Positions 1 to 6,717 of a stretch of DNA of 23,439 bases are shown here, piece after piece; the stretch's first letter is position 1; every line of letters begins with the position of its first letter. Under the pieces are notes generated by a model that searched no databases, was not told where the DNA came from, and saw only the letters and a program-made list of their open reading frames with translations. The stretch is from NCBI GenBank assembly GCA_032251435.1, contig JAVVEH010000059.1, forward strand, positions 1 to 23,439, in the 5' to 3' direction. The position numbers and the translations under genes were made by a program. This DNA is from JAVVEH01 sp032251435. GTDB lineage: Bacteria; Verrucomicrobiota; Lentisphaeria; Oligosphaerales; MVZH01.

Positions 1-143
1 GCTTTTCACGCTTTTCACGCTTTTCACGCTTTTCACGCTTTTCACGCTTTTCACGCTTTTCACGTCTTTCACGCTTTTCACGCTTTTCACGCTTTTCACG
101 CTTTTCACGTCTTTCACGCCTTTCACGCCTTTCACGCTGTCAC
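1..143. repeat. 9-bp tandem repeat array (unit gcttttcac)
   Basis: Fifteen full 9-bp units run from the first base of the window, followed by one degenerate 8-bp unit. Units 1-7 and 9-12 are gcttttcac; units 8 and 13 are gtctttcac; units 14 and 15 are gcctttcac. The array is cut by the window edge, so its true length is unknown. Because the period is a multiple of three, it is open as a tripeptide repeat in several frames, but no start or gene context supports translation. It lies about 125 bp upstream of purO. Confidence 0.95.
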
Positions 144-268
144 GAATCCTCGCTCCTCCCTCCGCTGTCATCCCGCGGGTTGACGTTGACTATTCCCCGC
201 CGGCGATTACATTGGCGTTTGATTTTTTCCTTAACCCTTATGTGTGAAGACCAAACAGGACCGTGAGC

Positions 269-916
269 ATGTACGTTGGACGCATTGTATCTGTCGGCCG
301 GGCTAAAGACGGTAATTTCGCCGCCATGTACCGGGTTTCTTCCCGTTCTTTTCCCAACCGCATGGCGGTGGTGAAAGAAAACGCGATCTCCATTGTCCCC
401 AAACCGGGGTATGAAGGAGACGTGATGAAAAACCCTTATATCGCCTATAACTGCCTGCGCTTGTCCGGCACCCGGGCGGTGGCCACCAACGGCTCTCAAA
501 CCGATCCCATCGCGGAGAAACTGGATACCGGCATGGCTATCCGCGACGCCTTGGTCAGCGTGCTGCACGCTATGGATTATGAACACGACACATTGGACAC
601 CCCCCGTATCGCCGCGGTCGTCGACAATACCACCCAAGAGGCGTATCTGGGTATTGTCCGCAAAGACGCTGTTTTGGTGCGAGCGTTTGATTTGGAACCG
701 GGCCAGGCTTTTTATGTCTGCACCTATGAGCATCATGTTCCCTGTGAGGAATATGCGGATACCGCGTTTGACACCGACAGCGCGTTAAGCGCCTGCCAAT
801 ATGTGATCAACCAGGGAGTGTTCGCGAATTTGGAACGGCCTGTGACGGCGGCCTGCGCGGTCGGTTTGTCCGCCGGCGGTTATGACATCGCCACGTTGGA
901 CGCCGGGCAGCAATAA
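269..916 (+). CDS. purO: IMP cyclohydrolase, archaeal PurO-like family
   Basis: This gene probably encodes the cytosolic enzyme that closes FAICAR to IMP, the last step of purine synthesis. I recognise the family from the N-terminus MYVGRIVSVGR, the YRVSSRSFPNR block (residues 21-31) and the ATNGSQTDPI block (about 72-81). The length of 215 aa fits the roughly 200-aa single-domain PurO family and not the bifunctional PurH. I place the start at ATG 269: an AGGA at 257-260 lies 8 nt upstream, whereas the in-frame GTG at 263 is too close to it. hisD and hisC follow on the same strand after a 70-nt gap. Histidine synthesis releases AICAR, the precursor of FAICAR, so the neighbours are linked by metabolism. 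PurO is typical of archaea and uncommon in bacteria. Assignment rests on remembered motifs. Confidence 0.85.
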   Translation: MYVGRIVSVGRAKDGNFAAMYRVSSRSFPNRMAVVKENAISIVPKPGYEGDVMKNPYIAYNCLRLSGTRAVATNGSQTDPIAEKLDTGMAIRDALVSVLHAMDYEHDTLDTPRIAAVVDNTTQEAYLGIVRKDAVLVRAFDLEPGQAFYVCTYEHHVPCEEYADTAFDTDSALSACQYVINQGVFANLERPVTAACAVGLSAGGYDIATLDAGQQ

Positions 917-986
917 GCGATGTCTGGTCGGGGTCCGGCGCGGGGCCGCCCTTCCATTTCGACACTCCTCCTTTTAAAGGTTTACC

Positions 987-2285
987 ATGCGTGTTTTCAA
1001 GTATACTGACACCGACTTCGAGACCAACATCCGGTCTTTGATTGAACGGCCGCCTGTTGATCCGGAGATTGAACGGGCGGTGGAGATCATTCTCCGCGAC
1101 GTGAAAGACCGGGGCGACGACGCGCTCTGTGATTACGCCCTTAAATATGATGGCGCCTCACTGACACCGGACACGTTTTTGGTTTCTGAAGAGGAAATGA
1201 CCGCGGCCAAAACCCAGGTTCCCGCCAATATTCGTAAGGCGATCCGCACCGCTCATCGTCAGATTAAGGATTTCTCTTCTCAGCAAAGACCCAAGCCGTG
1301 GAGTTACACCCCCCGGCCCGGTGTTGTTTTAGGCGAACGGTTCACCCCCATGTCGCGCGTGGCCTGCTACGTGCCCGGCGGCACCGCGCCGCTGGTGTCG
1401 ACGGTCTTGCACACCGTGACCCTGGCCGCCGTCGCTGGAGTGCCCGAAATCGTCGTGATCACGCCCCCGGGAAAAGACGGTTCCGTGAATCCGGCCATTT
1501 TATACGCCGCCCGGAAAGCCGGCGCGACCACGGTGTGCCGCCTCGGCGGGGTATACGGCGTGGCGGCGATGGCCTACGGAACCCGGACGATCCGGAAAGT
1601 GGAAAAAATTGTCGGCCCCGGGAACGCCTACGTCACCGCCGCCAAACGGCAAGTGTACGGCCATGTGTCCCTGGATATGGTCGCCGGGCCCTCGGAAATC
1701 ATGGTGTTGGCGGATGACACGGCCCGCGCCGACTTTATCGCCGCCGACATGCTCTCACAGATTGAGCATGGCTCCGGAAAAGAAAACGCGGTCATGGTCA
1801 CGACCTGTCCGGAACTGATTGAAGCGGTGGGGACAGAATTGCGCCGGCAATCGGCCGAACGCTCCCGCGGGGCGACAATTGAAACGTGCCTTGAAACTGG
1901 CACCTTCCTGGTTCTTGCCGAAGATCGGGACGCCATGGCCGATATCGCCAGCCGCTACGCCCCGGAGCATTTGGAAATCATGACCCGGAACGCCGGGGCG
2001 CTGGCCAAAAAAGTGACGGCCGCCGGCGCCGTGTTTCTGGGAAAATGGACACCCGAACCGGCCGGGGATTTTGTCGCCGGCCCCAGCCATGTGCTGCCCA
2101 CCGGCGGCGCCGCCCGCTTTTTTAACGGTTTGACCGTGGATCAATTTTATCGCCGGATGAGCGTGGTCAAGTATCAGAAAAACGCCTTTGCCAAAGAGCT
2201 GGACACCATCTCCGCCTTCGCTGAGATCGAAGGCCTTGACGCGCACGGTCACAGCGCCGCGCTCCGCTGTCAAAAAGAGGCCTGA
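987..2285 (+). CDS. hisD: Histidinol dehydrogenase
   Basis: HisD oxidises L-histidinol to L-histidine in two NAD-dependent steps and is a cytosolic zinc enzyme. The 432-aa length is normal for the family. The signature region IVGPGNAYVTAAKRQVYG (residues 208-225) is followed by DMVAGPSEI. The expected zinc ligands are present: Q258 and H261 in SQIEHGSG, D361 in PAGDFVAGPSH and H420 in GLDAHGHSA. The catalytic Glu-His pair is E327-H328 in YAPEHLE. An AAAGG at 976-980 stands 6 nt before the ATG. hisC begins 13 nt after the stop, so the two genes are probably cotranscribed. The remaining his genes are not in the window. Confidence 0.97.
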   Translation: MRVFKYTDTDFETNIRSLIERPPVDPEIERAVEIILRDVKDRGDDALCDYALKYDGASLTPDTFLVSEEEMTAAKTQVPANIRKAIRTAHRQIKDFSSQQRPKPWSYTPRPGVVLGERFTPMSRVACYVPGGTAPLVSTVLHTVTLAAVAGVPEIVVITPPGKDGSVNPAILYAARKAGATTVCRLGGVYGVAAMAYGTRTIRKVEKIVGPGNAYVTAAKRQVYGHVSLDMVAGPSEIMVLADDTARADFIAADMLSQIEHGSGKENAVMVTTCPELIEAVGTELRRQSAERSRGATIETCLETGTFLVLAEDRDAMADIASRYAPEHLEIMTRNAGALAKKVTAAGAVFLGKWTPEPAGDFVAGPSHVLPTGGAARFFNGLTVDQFYRRMSVVKYQKNAFAKELDTISAFAEIEGLDAHGHSAALRCQKEA

Positions 2286-2298
2286 CACTCCATTTACC

Positions 2299-3372
2299 AT
2301 GAAAAATCACACGCGCGAAAATATCGCTGGAATGGAAGGCTATGTTCCCGGCGAACAGCCGAAAGACCGGACGTATATCAAACTTAACGCCAATGAAAAC
2401 GCCTATCCCCCGTCACCCCGGGTGGGAGAGGCGTTGGCGGCTTTCGCGGCCAATCGGTTGCGGGTGTATCCCGATCCGGTCGCCAATGAGCTGCGCCGGG
2501 AAGCGGCCCGGCTCGCCGACTTGCCGGATGAGAATTGGGTCATCTGCGGCAACGGCTCGGATGATTTGCTGACAATTGGTGTCCGCACCTTTGTGGATCA
2601 AGGCGGCGCCATCGCCAGCTTTGACCCCAGCTACTCGCTCTATCCCGTCCTCGCCGATATTCAAGGCGCGGACTGCGTCCTGATTCCGTTAACAGCGGAG
2701 TTTGAGATGCCGCCCGACTGTTTGGAACAAGCGGCCGGCGCCTCGGTGTTGTTCATTGTCCGCCCCAACGCGCCCACCGCGAACAGTTTCCCCATGGCTG
2801 AGGTGCGGACCATCTGCCAGGGATTTGACGGTGTTGTCTGGATTGATGAGGCGTACGCGGATTTCGCGGAGGACAATTGCCTGGGCCTGGTTAAAGAATT
2901 TTCCAACGTCGTGGTGTCCCGGACCTTTTCCAAAAGTTATGCCATGGCGGGGATCCGGCTGGGGCTGGCGTTCGCGCATCCCGCGATGATTGAACAGATG
3001 CTCAAGGTGCGGGATTCCTACAATGTCGGCATGCTGCCTCAAATCGCCGGATTGGCGGCCCTGCGGGATCAGGGCTACATGGCCGAAATGACCGGCAAAA
3101 TTAAGAAAAACCGGGCCTGGCTGAGTGACCAGTTAACCGCCTTGGGGGTCACAGTTTTTCCGTCTCAAGCCAACTTTATTTTCTGTCAACCTCCTCTTCC
3201 GGCCCGGGATTATGTCCAAGCCATGCGGGAAGAGGGTGTCTTGATCCGTTATTTTTCCGCTGAGCGCACCCGGCAATACGTCCGGATCACCATCGGTGAC
3301 GACCAAGAATGCCAAGCGGTGGTGGCCGCCACAACCCGTATTTTAAACCGGAAAAAATCTGACGATGACTGA
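2299..3372 (+). CDS. hisC: Histidinol-phosphate aminotransferase
   Basis: HisC is a PLP-dependent fold-type I aminotransferase that converts imidazole acetol phosphate to histidinol phosphate with glutamate. The open frame extends back into hisD, but ATG 2299 gives a normal 357-aa protein beginning MKNHTRENIAG. The conserved LNANENAYPPSP (29-40), WIDEAYADFA (181-190) and SRTFSKSYAMAGIRLG (207-222, PLP-binding K212) are all visible. The usual NPNNPTG loop reads RPNAPTAN here, a departure from the common form. The stop TGA (3370-3372) lies within the start of the next gene, which begins 8 bp earlier in another frame, so translational coupling is likely. Confidence 0.96.
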   Translation: MKNHTRENIAGMEGYVPGEQPKDRTYIKLNANENAYPPSPRVGEALAAFAANRLRVYPDPVANELRREAARLADLPDENWVICGNGSDDLLTIGVRTFVDQGGAIASFDPSYSLYPVLADIQGADCVLIPLTAEFEMPPDCLEQAAGASVLFIVRPNAPTANSFPMAEVRTICQGFDGVVWIDEAYADFAEDNCLGLVKEFSNVVVSRTFSKSYAMAGIRLGLAFAHPAMIEQMLKVRDSYNVGMLPQIAGLAALRDQGYMAEMTGKIKKNRAWLSDQLTALGVTVFPSQANFIFCQPPLPARDYVQAMREEGVLIRYFSAERTRQYVRITIGDDQECQAVVAATTRILNRKKSDDD

Positions 3373-4108
3373 TTCCCCTGCCGAACCTGTCCGTATCGCG
3401 AAATTTCTAGCCGCCGCCGGCATCGCCTCCCGCCGCCGCTGCGAGGATCTGGTGACCGCGGGCGAAATCACTGTGAACGGGAATGTCATCAGCGCGCCAG
3501 GCACCAAGGTGGATCCGGCGACGGATACAATCGTCTGGCAGGGCGAAGTGGTCACGGAGAAACGGAAACACTATGTGGTGCTGAACAAACCCGTGGGCTA
3601 CACCTGTTCCGCCGGCGATGCCCATGCGAAGAAACTGGTGACTGAATTGTTTCCGGAACAGCACGAGCGGCTGTTCACGGTCGGCCGCCTGGACCGCGAA
3701 AGCGAAGGCTTGCTGATCTGCACAAACGATGGCGACTTCGCCCAGATCATCTCCCATCCCAGCCATGAAATTCCCAAACGCTACCGGGTCTGGGTGCAGG
3801 GAAGTGTGTATCCCGGACAGATGCGGCGGCTGGAACATGGCATCAAGGACAAAGGGGATGTGCTAAAAGCGCTGAATGTCCGGCAAATCAAGCGGCAAGA
3901 GTTTCGAACCGAGCTGGAATTTGTCATCGCCGAAGGAAAAAATCGTGAAATCCGCCGGATGTGCCGGAATTGCGGCTGGCGGGTGCTCCGCCTCCAACGT
4001 GTCCAGATCGGCCCCGTGAAGCTGGGACAACTGGATAAAGGCATGTGGCGCTCCATGACGCTGGAAGAACGGCAGCGACTGCTGGAATTGGCCGGGAAAA
4101 CCTTATAA
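3365..4108 (+). CDS. rluB: Pseudouridine synthase, RsuA/RluB family (probably 23S rRNA RluB-type)
   Basis: This enzyme probably isomerises a uridine in ribosomal RNA. The 247-aa protein has an N-terminal S4 RNA-binding domain (about 10-60, including RIAKFLAAAGIASRRRCEDL) and a pseudouridine synthase domain. The catalytic aspartate is D110 in VGRLDRESEGLL, and the family block EGKNREIRRMC is present near residue 190. The length and the ASRRRCE start fit RluB better than RluE/RluF, but the exact target nucleotide cannot be decided from sequence alone. The gene overlaps hisC by 8 bp, which suggests one transcript despite unrelated function. Confidence 0.9.
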   Translation: MTDSPAEPVRIAKFLAAAGIASRRRCEDLVTAGEITVNGNVISAPGTKVDPATDTIVWQGEVVTEKRKHYVVLNKPVGYTCSAGDAHAKKLVTELFPEQHERLFTVGRLDRESEGLLICTNDGDFAQIISHPSHEIPKRYRVWVQGSVYPGQMRRLEHGIKDKGDVLKALNVRQIKRQEFRTELEFVIAEGKNREIRRMCRNCGWRVLRLQRVQIGPVKLGQLDKGMWRSMTLEERQRLLELAGKTL

Positions 4109-4144
4109 CCTTAGTAAGTATTGGATCTTTTTTGTCCGGGAGGT

Positions 4145-4165
4145 GTCAATCAGCACGTGATTGAC
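4145..4165 (+). promoter_or_regulatory. Hairpin upstream of cysK
   Basis: A perfect 8-bp inverted repeat (gtcaatca / tgattgac) with a 5-nt loop lies in the 122-bp gap between the pseudouridine synthase gene and cysK. No T-run follows directly, so it is not a clear intrinsic terminator. It could be an operator or a leader structure for cysK. I found no convincing promoter pair or known riboswitch consensus in the gap. Confidence 0.35.
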
Positions 4166-4230
4166 GGTTGGTTTCGTCGTCTTGTTTCACTGCTTTTATA
4201 CGAACACGGTTACTATTTTGGAGGCCCTCA

Positions 4231-5178
4231 ATGGCTACTATTTACACAGATCAGTCGTATTCCATCGGCAACACCCCGCTGGTGCGGCTTAATCACGTGA
4301 CGGATGGAGCGAAGGCCACTGTCCTGGCCAAGATTGAAGGACGCAATCCCGCTTTTTCCGTGAAATGCCGGGTGGGGGCCGCGATGATCTGGGACGCCGA
4401 GGAAAAGGGATTACTCAAACCGGGAGGGGCGATCGTCGAGCCGACCAGTGGCAACACGGGGATCGCGCTGGCCTATGTGGCCGCCGCCCGGGGATATAAG
4501 CTGACGTTGACCATGCCCGAAACCATGAGTATCGAGCGCCGCCGGGTTCTGAAAGCTCTGGGCGCCACGGTGGTGTTGACACCCGGCCCGGATGGTATGA
4601 AGGGGGCGATTCAAGCCGCGGAAAATATCGCCGCCGCGGATCCCGCGGTGTTTATTCCCCGCCAATTCAGCAATCCCGCCAACCCAAAAATTCACGAGAC
4701 GACAACCGGTCCGGAAATTGATCAGGCGACGGATGGCCATGTGGACGTGCTGGTTTCCGGTGTGGGAACCGGCGGCACGATCACCGGTGTGTCCCGATAC
4801 TTCAAACTGGTGAAAGGCGTGCCGTTGTTTTCCGTCGCGGTGGAACCGGAGGAAAGCCCGGTGATCACCCAGGCGTTGACCCAGCAGCCAATCGAGCCCG
4901 GACCCCATAAAATCCAGGGTATCGGCGCCGGCTTTATTCCCGAAAACCTTGACTTGTCTGTCATTGATCAAGTGGAACGGGTCACCAGCGACGAGGCCTT
5001 CGCCTTCGCCCGCCGTCTGGCCCGGGAAGAGGGCATCCTCTGCGGCATTTCCTGCGGCGCCGCCGGCGTGGTGGCCGCCCGCCTGGCTAAACTGGACGCG
5101 TTCGCCGGCAAAACCATCGTGGTGATTCTTCCCGATCTCGCCGAACGCTATCTGTCCACGCCTTTGTTCGAGGATTGA
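4231..5178 (+). CDS. cysK: Cysteine synthase A (O-acetylserine sulfhydrylase)
   Basis: CysK makes L-cysteine from O-acetylserine and sulfide and uses PLP. The frame is open from 4168, but ATG 4231 is preferred: a GGAGG at 4220-4224 lies 6 nt upstream and the 315-aa product matches the family length. PLP-binding K45 sits in NPAFSVKCRVGA, and the asparagine/phosphate loop is PTSGNTG (71-77). The C-terminal EGILCGISCGAA and the IVVILPDLAERYLST motif are typical. The SVKCR variant and the AMIWDAEEKG stretch make CysK more likely than CysM or cystathionine beta-synthase. The last 31 bp overlap the 3' end of the convergent epimerase gene. Confidence 0.95.
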   Translation: MATIYTDQSYSIGNTPLVRLNHVTDGAKATVLAKIEGRNPAFSVKCRVGAAMIWDAEEKGLLKPGGAIVEPTSGNTGIALAYVAAARGYKLTLTMPETMSIERRRVLKALGATVVLTPGPDGMKGAIQAAENIAAADPAVFIPRQFSNPANPKIHETTTGPEIDQATDGHVDVLVSGVGTGGTITGVSRYFKLVKGVPLFSVAVEPEESPVITQALTQQPIEPGPHKIQGIGAGFIPENLDLSVIDQVERVTSDEAFAFARRLAREEGILCGISCGAAGVVAARLAKLDAFAGKTIVVILPDLAERYLSTPLFED

Positions 5179-6131
5179 CTCATCGAGGCGATCACTTGGC
5201 GCGCAATTCCCCGTAGATCATGCCGGGGCGACCAGCCGGTCATGGCGTTGAGCGCGGAAATGTCGGGCATGCGGCGGCGCATGTCTTCAAAGCCTGGGCC
5301 ATACGCCTCTTCGTAGGGGACGAACAGAATCTCCGAGGACGACCCCGTCTCCTCAATCACCAGCTCGGCCAGTTCCAAGATGGATACGGACGTTTGGGTG
5401 CCGACATTAAAAATCCGCCCCACGGCGGCATCCGCGTCCATCAATCCCATCAGCGCCCGGACAGTGTCGGCCACATGACAGAAACACCGGGTCTGCTGAC
5501 CGTCGCCAAAGACTCTAAGCGGTTTATTTTTCAACGCGCTGGCGACAAAACGGGGCAACACCATGCCATACCGCCCGGTTTGCCGGGGGCCCACCGTGTT
5601 GAATAAACGAACGATGACCGGCCGCAATTTTTCTTCTTTGAAATAAGCGAGAGCCAAAAATTCATCGAGGGCCTTGCTGGCGGCGTAGGACCAGCGGTAA
5701 TGAGTCGGCGGGCCGATGACGAGATCATCCGTTTCTTTGAATGTCTCATTGAACGCCCGGCCGTACACCTCGCTGGTGGAGGCCAGCAGCAGCTTGCAAT
5801 CATGTCGGGCGGCGGCGTTGAAAACACTTTCGGACCCATGCACATTCGTATGAATCGTCCGCACCGGATCCTTGACGACCAAGTCCACGCCCACCGCCGC
5901 GGCTAAGTGAAAAATCGCGTCGGCATCCGCCGCCAGCGGATCCAGAATATCGTCCTGCTCGATGCCGCCCTCAACCAGCCGGTAACGCTCATTGTTCAGA
6001 GCGGCGGCCACATTTTCACGTCGGCCCGTGGAAAAATCATCCAGCGCGGTCACGTGATGTCCAGCGGCCAGCAGGCTGTCAGTCAGATGGCTGCCGATAA
6101 AACCGGCGCCCCCGGTAATGAGGTAATGCAC
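5148..6131 (-). CDS. NAD-dependent sugar-nucleotide epimerase/dehydratase (extended SDR)
   Basis: This is an extended short-chain dehydrogenase/reductase that probably acts on a nucleotide sugar for surface polysaccharide or LPS synthesis. The NAD-binding motif GGAGFIG is at residues 7-13, and the catalytic S/T-Y-K set is visible as TS at 119-120 and YAASK at 149-153. NTVGPRQTGRYGMVLPRFV and FGDGQQTRCFCHV are typical of UDP-glucose epimerase and UDP-glucuronate decarboxylase relatives, so the exact reaction is open. The frame extends to 6191, but the GTG at 6131 has an AGGAG 7 nt upstream and starts directly at HYLITGGAG, giving 327 aa. It is convergent with cysK, and its last codons (SQSSNKGVDR) are antisense to the cysK 3' end. 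Confidence 0.88.
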   Translation of the reverse strand: MHYLITGGAGFIGSHLTDSLLAAGHHVTALDDFSTGRRENVAAALNNERYRLVEGGIEQDDILDPLAADADAIFHLAAAVGVDLVVKDPVRTIHTNVHGSESVFNAAARHDCKLLLASTSEVYGRAFNETFKETDDLVIGPPTHYRWSYAASKALDEFLALAYFKEEKLRPVIVRLFNTVGPRQTGRYGMVLPRFVASALKNKPLRVFGDGQQTRCFCHVADTVRALMGLMDADAAVGRIFNVGTQTSVSILELAELVIEETGSSSEILFVPYEEAYGPGFEDMRRRMPDISALNAMTGWSPRHDLRGIARQVIASMSQSSNKGVDR

Positions 6132-6444
6132 TGGAGATCTCCTAGTCAAACGGTTATTTATCAACAGCTGCAAGACCCCGGATTGAAGCAATCTTTTGGG
6201 TCATCTGGCAACGGTTACGATTCTAGCTCAAAAACAGTCTGTTAAGTTAAGCTGGATTCTCCGAAACGCAACCAATGAACCGGCTCGAGAATAAGCGCAT
6301 GTCGTATTGATGCTGCGCCCGGATCCAGTGGGGGGGGTAATGGGGGGAAGGTTAAGGGTTTTCGCTCTATAAAATCTGAAACGTCAAGATAAGAATCCGG
6401 CAGAAAAATGTGATGGCAGAAAAATGAAGAGAAGATTGTTTAAC

Positions 6445-6470
6445 CACGAAACACACGAAACACACGAAAA
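6445..6470. repeat. Short tandem repeat, 9-bp unit cacgaaaca, three copies
   Basis: Two exact units and one partial unit (cacgaaaa) follow one another. Read on the minus strand this gives the serine-cysteine-valine-rich peptide seen in the local spurious ORF. Its unit length of 9 bp equals that of the array at the window start, although the sequence differs. Confidence 0.8.
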
Positions 6471-6540
6471 ATGAATAGAAGAGGGGGGGATAAAAACCGT
6501 ATTGAGATTTTCAGCATGTCCGTTATTTGATCTCCGGGCA

Positions 6541-6610
6541 CTGATTAATGACTTACTGCTTCTTGCCTCAGTCTTCATTTGATCATTAAGCGCTGATTAA
6601 TGACTTACTG
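6541..6610. repeat. 18-bp direct repeat, two copies 52 bp apart
   Basis: The 18-mer ctgattaatgacttactg occurs exactly at 6541-6558 and 6593-6610. Each copy is preceded at a similar distance by a tttgatc sequence (near 6527 and 6579), so the duplicated unit may be longer and partly decayed. It lies about 110 bp upstream of alaS and could be regulator-binding sites or a local duplication. Confidence 0.75.
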
Positions 6611-6717
6611 ATTATTGAACCACTCTCAGAAGAGCCTTCTTCTTCCATCCTGCATTTCGTGTGCTACATTACCCGACTATTTATGTTAACATCTCTTTCC
6701 ATGGAAGGTCACACAGA

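Larger units (their letters stand above)
6132..6717. other. Divergent intergenic region with short repeats
   Basis: No protein or RNA gene is recognisable in these 586 bp between the divergent epimerase and alaS genes, so both promoters should lie here. I could not identify a reliable -35/-10 pair. The region holds a G-rich stretch near 6331-6352, a 12-bp direct repeat (6399-6410 and 6415-6426), three 9-bp cacgaaaca-type units (6445-6470) and an 18-bp direct repeat (6541-6558 and 6593-6610). A 64-codon minus-strand frame (6384-6578) is built partly from these repeats and is not called as a gene. Confidence 0.7.

Noticed and set aside
1..143. CRISPR array
   Set aside because: The units are 9 bp, directly adjacent and without spacers; this is a simple tandem repeat.
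180..214. sigma-70 type promoter before purO
   Set aside because: TTGACG and TTGACT are present but no acceptable -10 lies at 16-18 nt, so I do not call it.
140..736. 198-codon minus-strand frame opposite purO
   Set aside because: It is antisense to a well-recognised gene, has no family resemblance and runs into the tandem array; a shadow of GC-rich codon use.
6384..6578. 64-codon minus-strand frame in the intergenic region
   Set aside because: The frame is largely translated short repeats (FSCVSCVSW), with no ribosome-binding site and no homology I recognise.
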